NCBI RefSeq assembly: GCF_042242105.1
Contig: NC_092018.1
Span: forward strand, 28,142,167-28,206,166
DNA from: Pempheris klunzingeri
Lineage: Eukaryota; Chordata; Actinopteri; Acropomatiformes; Pempheridae
Length of the DNA: 64,000 bases
Direction: 5' to 3'
Below are positions 1 through 10,385 of this stretch, one piece after another (the first letter of the stretch is position 1; the number at the start of each line of letters is the position of its first letter). The position numbers were made by a program, and so were the translations under genes. Under the pieces are notes generated by a model. It ran no database searches. It had not been told where the DNA came from and saw only the letters and a program-made list of their open reading frames with translations.

Positions 1-73
1 CTCTCACAAAAGAGCCAATTTAAACAAAGCAGAGGCTCAAATGAAATTAAATGTCACAAAAGAAAATCTTGCC

Positions 74-76
<3 letters not shown>

Positions 77-132
<56 letters not shown>
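77..132. repeat. (TG)n microsatellite
   Basis: About 28 uninterrupted TG units. Read on the minus strand it produces a spurious poly-Thr/His ORF. Confidence 0.95.
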
Positions 133-133
<1 letters not shown>

Positions 134-2701
134 TTTCTTGGCAGACGTGCAATAAGGAAGGTAGATAAGTCATAAATAAACAGTCAGGACTTTGTTTCTC
201 GCAGCAACAACAGCAATCAGCTTGCAAACACTGCTGTAGTTTGGCTCTGGCTGGCCTTGTTTGGGTTTTGATATGGATGTCAAACAGAAGTGTCTCCCAG
301 GCACAGACAGCATGAGAAACCCTCCGCTCCATCTGAGCCATCCAAGGAAAACTCTGATACACGCATATGACACAGAATAAATGTTAACATGAGTCTGGAT
401 GGGTTTACCTTCTCATATTGCAGCATCAAATAGGGAGTAACGAGTTCTTAAGTGTATTTGAGGGCCAATAGATATCGTCATCTCTATTCCATTTGTTCTT
501 TTTACTTGGCGCCTACATTACCCACAATGCCAGTCATAATTTTAGCAGTTGATCGCTGTGTTTTAAGGTTACACTGGGTTACACTATCTTACATTCCTAA
601 TGCACTAGTTATTAAACTGTGAAAATGATTCCAATCTTGTGCTGATGTATTATTTTGATAGAAATATACTCCAGTCCACCTCCAAATATACCACAAGGAA
701 ACAGCACAGGCAAAAACAAAATCTCAGAATCTCAAATTTGTTTCCAGGACATGAAAAAAAATCATTGATATTGAATGTTGAAACCTGAACCTGGGACACT
801 TTTGAAAAGTGCTCCACCAACAGGTGCATTGCTCATTAAGAGAAAAGTGCTTAGAGCGACAAAAATGAAACAATAGCGCAGCCTTATCAGCAGACATTTC
901 TCCTGATGGGCGGAGGTCTCTGTTCAGTTCAGTGCTGAGGTCAAAAGTAGGCAGATGTGGGGAAAAGATAGCTGTTTGTGTTATGGCTCGACTCGAGCTC
1001 CAGGGTTTAATTAGGCGCACACAGTACAGTACAATGCCCTCTGGAAGTTATTTCCAGAACTTTCCATTTCACACTGTGAGACTGAGTTTGATTCTCGCGC
1101 TTTCTTGCGATGTTTCATTTTTCATTGCACCGACAATGCGGACGATCAGAAGCAAATTGTCCCCAGATAACCTGAAGTTTGACAAGATGCTCTGCCTATT
1201 AGCCTCTGCAGGAGCATCTGACGGCGTGGCGCTGGCTCCGTGGCACAGGAGTGCGACGTCGTCTGACACAGCAGAGTCGGCACTTAGCGGGCCAATGTGA
1301 AAGGTCCGCAGAGGTGGCTCACAGTGAGCTATAAGGTTTGGCCAGGTGGAAGCACAGATTGGGGTCTGGTATGAATTATTGTTATCTTTATTTCAACATA
1401 AAGTGTTTACAGCAGGGGCAGTGTGCACGAAGGGACCAGGTGACACCTCAGTGCGACCCCAAGCCCCCTGTGGCCCTGAGCCCTGCGTGCTTCAGCATGG
1501 TTTGTGGTGCCTGGGGTCTGCTGTATTGGCCACAAATCAGGAAAGGTTGGAGGGAGGGGGGGGTGATCTATTCATTTTTACACTTCAAACAGACCTCAGG
1601 TCACAGATTACACCCTCGATCACTTATCTCCTCCTCTGACCAGACTGGAACTGACAGGCGTCCATTACAAATGTCCCCCAAGTCTCCAGTCCCTGACACT
1701 CCCTAAAGATGAATACCGTACACTTCCCTCTCTTTACGGAAAAATATCAGCTGTTACAAAGCACACGATAGCAGCAACTTTCCATGACAAGACAGACGCA
1801 GTGGTGTCACAGCAGCAGATCAAAAGCAGTCACAGCTGTAGCAGCCTCGCATGTGTGGTCCAGACCTGAGAGAGAAAACCCCGTGACACGGTGCAGCCAG
1901 AGGTGGAAAGGTAGCTGTGTGGTGGAAGGAAAATATAGCACAGAATAAAAGCACGTAGTGTGAGTGGATACATATTTTATGTGGAAAGACATGTAAACGA
2001 ACTCTTACCTCCAGCTGATAATCATCCTCCCACCCTCCCCCGTAAAACTGATCTCAGGATCAGCAGTAGGACTTTATCTTGGCACCTATAAAGGCTGCGA
2101 TTAACAAGTGAGGAGGTCTTCTGAAGATATCCAAGACGATGGTCTAATCTGACCATCTGTTTCTTATCTACTCGCCTTTATTTTTTAAATTTGCTAATTT
2201 ATTTGTCTAAGGGATAGCAGGCCTGCAAGCAGCAGGCGGCCAATCCTCTCCCTGGGGAATGAGGTAGAGGTGGGACCCACCTGGTGTGTGTGTGTGTGTG
2301 TGAGTGTGTGTGTGTGTGAGTATGCATGTGTGGTTTCTAAAGGTTGAGGATCAAGTGCAAGCAGAATAAGCACGATACAATTTACTTTCACCGCCTGGGA
2401 GTCTCTGTGCTGTACAATCACCACTACGTCACTCGCTGCAGGCTGATGATCCTCTGTGATCCACAGAGTTCTTCTCTCCACCCAATAATCCATTCATGTT
2501 CCTGTTATCGCCACTAGGAGGCCAGTTTTGGACAGACATTCCAAACTAAACCCACTGTAAATAACGTTCAGACTTGTCCTCTCTTTGTTTTTTACTGAAG
2601 GTAATGTATCAGAGTTGGCTCGGAGTTTCATTGCAGGTCTACAAATAAGATATTTTATGAGCTGACCCACCATTTTTTTTCAGACTCTTGTTTTGCAGGG
2701 G

Positions 2702-2890
2702 GTAAGATAAGATATTCCTTTATTAGTCCCACGATGGGGAAATTTACAGCGTTGCAGCAGCAGTGGGTAACAAAAATAGAGCGTTCACTACAATACAAGA
2801 CAAACAATAAATACTAAAGTAGTGGACAGTGATATAAACAGGAGGAGATATTAAAAAAATATGTACAGTTTAGACTAAAGTTACATATCT
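2702..2890 (-). mobile_element. LINE 3' tail, fish CR1/L2/Rex-like, truncated
   Basis: The segment starts with a GATAAGATA-type tail followed by a motif reading TTTATTAGTCCCACGATGGG on the plus strand. That is the reverse complement of the usual 3' end of a widespread fish non-LTR retrotransposon group (a GGGACTAATAAAGG type end). The element therefore lies on the minus strand. No reverse-transcriptase reading frame remains, so it is a short 5'-truncated copy. The upper boundary is approximate and the family name is from memory. A related end structure occurs at 36.49 kb. Confidence 0.55.
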
Positions 2891-3665
2891 TGAGTTTGGG
2901 TGTTACCAATCTTTATAAAAGGCCTTTTCTGTGCTTTTCCAAATTCTCCTGTTGCCCCGTTAGTCATGCAAAGTGAGTAATAACTATACCCAAAGCTATT
3001 CCCAAGTGTCCAAAACATTTTTTCGACATTCCCAGATCTCCATTAGCCTCAGAAATGCACATTATGCTCATTTCCAGCCTTCCAAGCTGCACTGCATTAA
3101 CTCCTGATGCAATCAGCAGGTGAGTGAACACATCTAAAGCAGCAGGTCTGCTGTAAAGGCCTTAGAAACAGCCATTGTTAGCACAGTGATGGTGTCAATG
3201 TGAAGTTTCCTTTTGTTTTTGTTTCAAACCGGTGTGTGTGCGCCTCCTTTTATTATGGAAACCAGTCCCCAGACTTGAGAATTGAATTCACACGTCCCTC
3301 GAGCTGCCCACTGACATTTAATCTAATCTTCAAACAGTTTGCAATTCACTGTCGATCTAATTACGTTGTCATTCCGAGGCCAATCATTACACTCATATTT
3401 CTCATGCGTCAAGGCACCAAACCGCTTCTCTGAGTTTATTTTAATATCAATGAGCGCGAAGAGGAGACGGAATGAGGCTCATCTGACAGATAACAGCGGA
3501 TTAGTTTTGATTGTGATGTAAAACGAGGGGAGCTGAGATGTCCAGACCTGTTCCACACGGGGGCTGATCCACCTTCTCCAACCAAGACGCAGGGAAACGA
3601 AAGGTGCGCTTTTATGGCGAGATTTGATAATAATAGAGGAAGAGAGAGTGAGACAGGTATGTGTT

Positions 3666-3708
3666 ATCATCATCATCATCATTATTATTATTATTATTAT
3701 TATTATTA
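3666..3708. repeat. (ATC)n/(ATT)n trinucleotide tract
   Basis: Four to five ATC units run directly into about nine ATT units. It is a simple repeat with no coding support. Confidence 0.9.
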
Positions 3709-3989
3709 GAACGTGCTCGTGATGTGCAATTAAATTGTTTAAATTAAATTCTTAACTTTTCTGTACAAAAAGTCAAAGAAGCTGACAGAAAGAAAAACTT
3801 TCTGACCCACTTATTGATGAAGTGATTGATCACGTGTCGACCTTAATTTAAGCAAGTTCTAAAAATGAAACAGGTCATTTAATTTGGCTTCTGTCCTGCA
3901 AACACTACAAGTTTTGTATTAATTTTCCAAAGCACATGAACGCTTCAGTCGTAAAAAACAAAAAAAGTTTGGCCTGTCTTCAAGGGGAA

Positions 3990-4135
3990 CGCACCGGGGG
4001 CTCCTCGTCCTCCGGGCGGAGGGGTGGGCTCAGCCAGATGAGGTGAGAGGGGAGGGGGGAGGGCTGAGAGATGTTTTACTGGGGGAGGAGGGAATGGGGA
4101 GGGGGGGGGGTCGCTGTGGGAGGGAAGCAGGGGGT
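3990..4135 (+). promoter_or_regulatory. G-rich proximal promoter block of aplnr
   Basis: Many runs of three to ten G lie on the plus strand immediately upstream of a TATA-like box and the aplnr start. GC-box/KLF-like GGGCGG and GGGTGG motifs occur (GGGCGGAGGGGTGGG at about 4014-4028). The spacing and density also allow G-quadruplex formation. The promoter role is inferred from position only. Confidence 0.45.
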
Positions 4136-4148
4136 GTGGAGGGCCGAG

Positions 4149-4158
4149 TTTAAAAAGG
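4149..4158 (+). promoter_or_regulatory. TATA-like box of aplnr
   Basis: TTTAAAAAGG lies about 160 bp upstream of the aplnr ATG. Transcription would start near 4180, leaving a 5' UTR of about 130 nt. That leader contains no upstream ATG. The assignment rests on sequence and position; no transcript data are available. Confidence 0.5.
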
Positions 4159-4311
4159 CAGACAGCAGCAACAGTCAGTCACTCTCACACTCAGTCCTCC
4201 TCCAACCTCCAGACCTGCTGTGATCCTCCTCAGAACACTTGGAACTGTACAGGACTTTTTTTTTTCTGAAAGCAAAGGATTTTTTAAAGAAAAGATCTTT
4301 TGCTCTGCAGC

Positions 4312-5397
4312 ATGGAGCCCACCACTGGGGAATATGTTGATAACTATGAGTATTATGATGACAACGAGACTGACTGTGACTTCTCAGAGTGGGAGCCCTC
4401 CTACTCCCTCATCCCGGTCCTCTACATGCTCATCTTCATCCTCGGCCTGTCAGGTAACGGCGTGGTCATCTTCACTGTCTGGAGATCCAAATCTAAACGT
4501 CGGGCTGCAGACGTCTACATTGGAAACCTGGCCCTTGCTGACCTCACCTTTGTTGTGACCCTACCTCTGTGGGCCGTGTACACAGCGCTGGGCTACCACT
4601 GGCCCTTCGGCGTGGCTCTGTGCAAGATCAGCAGCTACGTGGTCCTGGTCAACATGTACGCCAGCGTTTTCTGCCTCACCTGCCTGAGCTTTGACCGGTA
4701 CCTGGCCATCGTGCACTCTCTGTCCAGCAGCAGGCTGCGCTCACGGGGGACCATGCTGGCGTCCTTGGGTGCCATTTGGTTCCTGTCCGGCTTGCTGGCT
4801 GTGCCAACGCTGCTCTTCCGCACCACTGTAAATGACCAAAACAGCAACCGGACCACATGCGCCATGGACTTCAGTCTGGTGACAAGGAACCAGAGGCACG
4901 AGTACCTTTGGATCGCTGGGCTCAGCCTGTCCTCCTCCGCCTTGGGTTTTCTCCTACCTTTCCTGGCCATGACCATCTTCTACTGCTTCATTGGCTGCAC
5001 CGTCACACGTCACTTCAACAACCTGCGCAAGGAGGACCAGAAGAAGAAGCGCCTGCTGAAGATCATCACCACACTGGTGGTGGTGTTTGCCATCTGCTGG
5101 ACTCCCTTCCACGTCTTGAAGAGCATGGACGCCCTCTCCTACCTGAACCTGGCTCCGAGCTCCTGCGGCTTCCTGCGCTTCCTGCTGCTGGCCCACCCCT
5201 ACGCTACCTGCCTGGCCTACGTCAACAGCTGCCTCAACCCGTTCTTGTACGCCTTCTTTGACCTGCGCTTTCGTTCCCAGTGCCTGTGCCTGCTCAACCT
5301 GAAGAAGGCTATGCACGGCCACATGAGCTCCATGTCGTCCACACTCAGCGCCCAGACTCAGAAGTCAGAGGTTCAGTCTCTGGCCACCAAGGTGTAG
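4312..5397 (+). CDS. aplnr: Apelin receptor (class A GPCR), single exon
   Basis: This is a complete intronless reading frame of 361 residues. The product is the seven-transmembrane receptor for apelin and Elabela/Toddler, a Gi-coupled plasma-membrane protein acting in endodermal cell movement, heart formation and vascular development. Visible hallmarks are an acidic, tyrosine-rich N-terminus with an N-glycosylation sequon (Asn18-Glu-Thr), the TM1 segment GNGVVIF, the TM2 segment NLALADL, DRY at residues 128-130, the TM6 segment CWTPFHVLK, NPFLY at 309-313, and a Ser/Thr-rich tail ending ATKV. The start is the ATG at 4312; an earlier in-frame TTG at 4300 is not used because the homologous proteins begin MEP or similar. 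Teleosts have two paralogues (aplnra, aplnrb); I cannot tell which this is. Polyadenylation signals lie at 6197 and 6259. Confidence 0.96.
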   Translation: MEPTTGEYVDNYEYYDDNETDCDFSEWEPSYSLIPVLYMLIFILGLSGNGVVIFTVWRSKSKRRAADVYIGNLALADLTFVVTLPLWAVYTALGYHWPFGVALCKISSYVVLVNMYASVFCLTCLSFDRYLAIVHSLSSSRLRSRGTMLASLGAIWFLSGLLAVPTLLFRTTVNDQNSNRTTCAMDFSLVTRNQRHEYLWIAGLSLSSSALGFLLPFLAMTIFYCFIGCTVTRHFNNLRKEDQKKKRLLKIITTLVVVFAICWTPFHVLKSMDALSYLNLAPSSCGFLRFLLLAHPYATCLAYVNSCLNPFLYAFFDLRFRSQCLCLLNLKKAMHGHMSSMSSTLSAQTQKSEVQSLATKV

Positions 5398-6118
5398 AGG
5401 GTAAAAGGAAAGGTGGAGCGGGTCTGCGGGCCGGTCCCAGCTCCAGCCACTGGAACACTTGTAAAAAAAGAAAACTGTACGTGTCCATTGTTCAAAGCTG
5501 GTAAGATGAGACGATGAACTTTGAATTGTCACTGCTCACAGTCATGAAATCCATAACACGTTCCTCCTATTCTACAGTGAGACAGGCGGAGGCTCTGTAC
5601 GTTGTGGACTTGAAGCTGGAGCCAGCAGGCTGAGCTCCTCGGCTATTTTGTTCCTCAAATACTCAGAGAAAAAAAAAAGTTTATTTTTTGCTTCATCCTG
5701 CTCTGCAAAAGTTCTCATTTCTATCACAAAAGTGAAATATGATCTTAAAAGAAACACACTGACGTTGGGAATTGTGCATCAATTTACATGGAATTCTGTT
5801 TACACTGGATGAAACATAAAGCTGTACAGTATTTTCATACCATAGCTTTTTTTTTTTTGTTGTTGTTGTTGTTCAGATCTATTGCTGTTTTGTTATGGAA
5901 GCACTTGTTAAAAAAGAATATGTGTGAGCAAGCAGGGAAATCAAACAGAGCAGTGTCCTCTGAAAAGCTTGTTGTTTGTGATGGTAGAAGTCTGGGCTGC
6001 AGGGGGGGGGGGCATAAGAGGAGGAAAGGTGTTGCAGCTTAATTATATAGTTTGAGGAGAGGAGACAGGGGGCAGACAGGCAGATGGCAGTTGACAAATG
6101 TTGTTGGGGTATAGGATC

Positions 6119-6155
6119 GGGGTGGGGCGGGGCAGGGCGGGCGGCGGGGGGGGGT
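6119..6155 (+). other. Sense-strand G-quadruplex-prone block in aplnr 3' UTR
   Basis: At least five G runs of three or more are separated by loops of one to three bases, ending in a nine-G run. This fits the usual G-quadruplex pattern. Because it lies on the sense strand before the polyadenylation signals, it would be present in the mRNA. Confidence 0.6.
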
Positions 6156-6196
6156 TGCAGTGTAGCCACGGCACTACAGGGGACAGAGGAACTGTA

Positions 6197-6264
6197 AATA
6201 AATGTACCAATCTGATGCATATGTTTTATTTTTTGACATCACTGTAACTAACTACTGTATTAAA
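6197..6264 (+). terminator. Polyadenylation signals of aplnr
   Basis: AATAAA at 6197-6202 and ATTAAA at 6259-6264 lie downstream of the aplnr stop, with T/G-rich sequence following. No other plus-strand gene nearby would use them. Confidence 0.5.
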
Positions 6265-8761
6265 GATGTGTTCTATGAACCAGATCTCTTAGATTCCTTG
6301 AGAGTGTGTGTGAAAGTTGAACTTTTCTTTTGAAAAAGCTTTGAAAACTTTCAAAGGTGGAGATGAGAAAGTAAAGAAAATGCAGAATGTAAATATTTGC
6401 ACAAAGGCCTTTAGAAACTGTCATTAAAACTGTGGTTTCACATCAGTTTCATTACACCATCCTGTTATTTCAGCGCTGAGTATCTCCAGAGAGTGAAAGC
6501 TTTGTTATGAATGCCTCGCATTTGGTTTACACCTTCAGACTAATAGATCTCTAATCTCTATTGATTCACAGCCAGTATCCAGACTGTAACCGGATTATGC
6601 AAAGTAAGAGAGTGTGTATTCGATACTCAGCTGTGACTTCCACCAGGTGTGGTACTTTAACTTTTTGATGACGCACTCCTGTGGGTCACAGTGAAAGGTT
6701 TTTGAATATTTTACGTATAGCCAGCAGAGAGAGGTGCCACTGGATGTTCTTTAAGTTAAACAGGCGAGTTAAATCCATTTAAAAGAACCTGTAATTCAGG
6801 TAAATATAACTATATTTGCTTGTCCTTAGAAGACTGTCAGCATCTGAACAGGACTATCTTATTAGCAGGAGGTAAAGCCAATCAAACCCCACATGTTCAC
6901 TGAATAATAGGGTCATTACTAATGAGTGACTCTTCTGTGGGATCCTTTGATTTGACAGTAATGAGCTCTGTTGGACATAATCACCGTTTAGAGATGGCGG
7001 GGGGAAGTGGGGCTCTAATCCTGGCAGAAGTCAGGCCACCAAACAAGCCAATATTTGTCCCTGCTGACAAGAGATTGCAGTTAGAGCGGTTGTCGGGCTG
7101 CCGGGCGGGGCTGGAGGGGGGTGGGGGGGTGACAGGAGGATGGTGTGTGACTGCAGATGCTCCAGCAGGACTTTGCTTGGGAAAAAAAAAAAAAAGAAAC
7201 TGTGAACGAGGTGTGGGAAGTCGGGAGGAAAATCACATCTTAAAGCAGCAACACGTGTGGAACGAGAACGAGAGTGATTCATCTAGTCTTTGTGTGTGAG
7301 AGATCATATGTTACTTATTGTCCGTCCTGGCAGGATGGAGCAGATCTGACAGCGGTGGAGCTTGAAATAGATCACACGACTGTTCACTGTGATGGATGTG
7401 ACGCAGGCATGAAACAGGACTGCTTAAACACACAGTTATTCTTCATATAGTAGAGTCAAACGCCATTTGGAAGGATTTATAAGTGGAGATTTTTAAGGTC
7501 CTTTGAGTGCCATAAGTCAGCTTGTGGAGCACGGAGGGACTCAAACCCATAACGCAGGCTTTTACAGCATCATTAAACCGTATAAGGACCATAACAAAAG
7601 CATCCAGCCTTCAGATTCAAACACCAGATACGAGTTTGACAATAAGACAGTGGATTCGGGGTGGAGTCGACCATGCATGCTGGACTGGATAGACTTGTTG
7701 TTGTTATTGAGATGAGCTGGGCTGACAGCTTGTCTGATGCTGTTAGCCAGCAAGTCCACTTTGGGATAACTCACCCAGAATACCAGCTGACCAAAGCACC
7801 GGGGCTACGCGGGGGGCACGGCCAACACAAAAACAACAGTTGTGGAGGTCTCCAAACGCACATAAATGTTATCTGTGTTCGTGTGTGGCCCCCTGTGACC
7901 TGTTTGTGTGTGTGTAGATGTTTGGGTGTGGGCTGTACTCCCCCTCCTCATCAAGAGAGTAGAACTTTCTCAATAATGTACCAGTTTTGGTTGTTCTGGC
8001 CTGACCAGCAGCTGCAGACAGTTGAAACAACAACAACAAAAATTACACCCTCTGCTTCAAAAATACTACATACCACACATTGTGTAGGTTATCTGATCAC
8101 ATGCATGAGGTGCACTCACACTTGGATTCTTCTAGAAAGATCTGCTTTTTTTTTACTTGTCTACCCTGGAACATTATGAACATGTAAAATCTGTTCTCAA
8201 ACATATAGTTTCATTCTTAAAATGGGCCGAACCACCTGGGCACTGTGGTTTTTCTTCAGCATTAGTCAAAAGGTAATAAATGGGGACTGTTGTTGGGGAT
8301 TTGGTGCTCTAATTACAGAAGCAGGACCGTGTGTGTGGGCTTTACCCAAAATAATCTATGTTCATGGAACATGTCACCCAGTGCAAGAGTGTCTTACACT
8401 AATGTAGTTTTAATAGTTTATGTACTTTAAAGGCAAAGAGGAATAAGATATATTAGGTGTTTGGTATACAATCAATAATTTTCATAATTTGATAATTTTT
8501 TGCTCTATTTTTTTATGACTTGTTGATAATTAGAATAATCTAGAATATCACCAAAGTTATCCTTTAATCTCACTGGTTGCACCATCACTCAGCATCTCCT
8601 GTCCAAACACATTAAAGCAGCAGACAGGTGCCTGCTCAGAGTGTCGTCAGTGTGAGCTGCCTCACCCAAATGGGACATCTGAACCAAAACACAAGTGCTC
8701 GCCTCTCCTCAGATCTCCCTGCTGTTCAATCCCACCCAGGCAGCAACAAATGCACTCTGTA

Positions 8762-8762
<1 letters not shown>

Positions 8763-8801
<39 letters not shown>
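8763..8801. repeat. (GT)n microsatellite
   Basis: About 19 GT units. Confidence 0.95.
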
Positions 8802-8802
<1 letters not shown>

Positions 8803-8900
8803 CATATGCACATGTAAACAGACATCTGACACATTCCACAAGTTGTCAACGCTAACCCTACTTTCTCTGTCACATTCGTCCACCTGTTGCCAGATTATAG

Positions 8901-8925
8901 CACACACACACACACACACACACAC
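8901..8925. repeat. (CA)n microsatellite
   Basis: About 12 CA units lie 100 bp from the GT tract at 8763. The two tracts are inverted relative to each other. Confidence 0.9.
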
Positions 8926-9108
8926 GTGTGATCAGCTTCCTATCACTGCCCAAAACCTGTGCCTGAAATATCAAAAGGACCTTTGGGTGTCCCTCTCCCT
9001 GCCAGCTTGTTTGTCTTACCTGTGAATCTGGATTACAAAGGGTCTACTGGCGCCCCAGAAATCAGGCAGCAAAGAGGACTTGGTGTAGGGGGGCGGGGGT
9101 GTTTGTTC

Positions 9109-9111
<3 letters not shown>

Positions 9112-9139
<28 letters not shown>

Positions 9140-9154
9140 GGAGTGTGTGTGTGT
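9112..9154. repeat. (GT)n microsatellite, interrupted
   Basis: GT units are interrupted by a GGGA block. Confidence 0.9.
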
Positions 9155-10129
9155 GGTTGAGTGGATGAGCAGCAGTTTGTGTTCTTCTTTTCTTCTCCCC
9201 TTTTCTGGAATTATGTGTTACTTCTTTAAAGGCCCCAAAATCAAAATTTCTCGAACAGCTTTTTATCCTAACAAACAGGGAGAACATGGACGCAGCACTT
9301 TCTCCCAAAGTTTCAAACAGTTTTTCTCTTGATAGATGTTCATATTTCTTATGGGGGTTTTTTTCTGTCCTTTTCTCACTGGTTTGAAGTGGGCGGGACC
9401 CAACTGGAAAAAGGTGATGTCACATACCAATCAGAGTTTGGCAGCATCCAGATCACATTTAGTGACAGTTGCATGGTTGCATGTTTATGTTTCCAGCACT
9501 GTCTGTCACTTCTGTTCAAAGCACATCCACACAGTCCTCAGTTAGCTGGTTAGTGTTAAACGATCAGTAAGGAGAGTTAAAGAAATGCGTTTCATGGGCA
9601 CTTGGGTTCAATCTTCTTTTTGGGTTGATAAAAATTAGATTTCCACACAATTAATAGATAGTGTTTAAATTCCAATTACATTTTACTGGTGTTTTACACA
9701 TTCTGGGCAGGATGGCAGATTCCTTAACAAATCCAGTTGGGATTGTGTACAAGGGGCCTTCTTTTAAGCTCTGGATTGACCGCTCTGTGACGAGGAACTG
9801 TCCAGAGGATTAAGGCTCACACTGTACTGTTAATAACATAAAGTGTCTGAGTCTGTGGTCTGAGTTTGAGCCCAGCACCAGTCTAGACAGCAGAGCCTCT
9901 GATCCACCAAAACAAGTCAGTCCAACCTGGCACAGAAACTTGGAAAGTAGCTGTTTCTCTCTGTCAAAACTGAACCCCCCCCCCATCCCCTCCCACCAGT
10001 GCCATGTTTCACTGCTTGTTTACAGTGAACATGAAGCATTTCTTTTATCGCTCTTTTCCGCCTCACTCGCCCCTCCTGTGCAGAGCACAGCTTTCTAGAG
10101 ATTGGGTTAATAAACTGTTAAAACTGTAG

Positions 10130-10385
10130 CTTTGAGGGGGGAAATTGTTGAAAAAACTTGTCAATTAACTGATTGTCTGATTTACACAAAACTGATCAAC
10201 AACAATTTTGACGATCAATTGTAATGAAAATGCATTTTTCTGATTCGAGCCTCTTAAATGTGAATTTTTTTTTTCTTTTCTTGTCTTTTGGTTTTGGACT
10301 GTTGGTCAGACAAAAGACTGCATCTTGGACATTTTCAAATGATTAATCAAGGACATTATGTGCAGATTAATTGATAATGATGGAG
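10130..10385. repeat. Teleost interspersed repeat (CGATTAATCGA type), degenerate
   Basis: The segment carries the recognisable landmarks of a very common teleost repeat: TCAATTAACTGATTG, then GGTTTTGGACTGTTGGTCAG, then CAAATGATTAATCAAGGACA and GCAGATTAATTGATAATGA. Related copies lie at about 28373-28440 and 41510-41740 in this window. It is non-coding; the family name cannot be fixed without a repeat library. Confidence 0.55.

Larger units (their letters stand above)
1..4140. other. Gene-free flank upstream of aplnr
   Basis: No convincing exon is seen on either strand. Open frames here are short, lack splice context and do not resemble known proteins. The stretch holds a (TG)n tract at 77-132, an interrupted (GT)n at 2284-2320, a LINE 3' tail from about 2702, an ATC/ATT trinucleotide tract at 3666-3708, and a G-rich block just before the aplnr TATA-like box. 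Distal aplnr enhancers could lie here but cannot be read from sequence alone. Confidence 0.6.
5398..6290 (+). other. Probable 3' UTR of aplnr
   Basis: The stretch between the aplnr stop and two polyadenylation-type hexamers (AATAAA at 6197, ATTAAA at 6259) has no competing gene. It includes a T-rich/TTG run near 5848-5875, a G run at 6001-6011, and a strongly G-rich block at 6119-6155 on the sense strand. Confidence 0.55.

Noticed and set aside
4635-5322. Long antisense open frames over aplnr
   Set aside because: They are shadows of a GC-rich, codon-biased single-exon gene and have no family resemblance.
7661-8179. 172-codon plus-strand frame
   Set aside because: It has no recognisable protein, no splice or polyadenylation context, and includes a GT-rich stretch.
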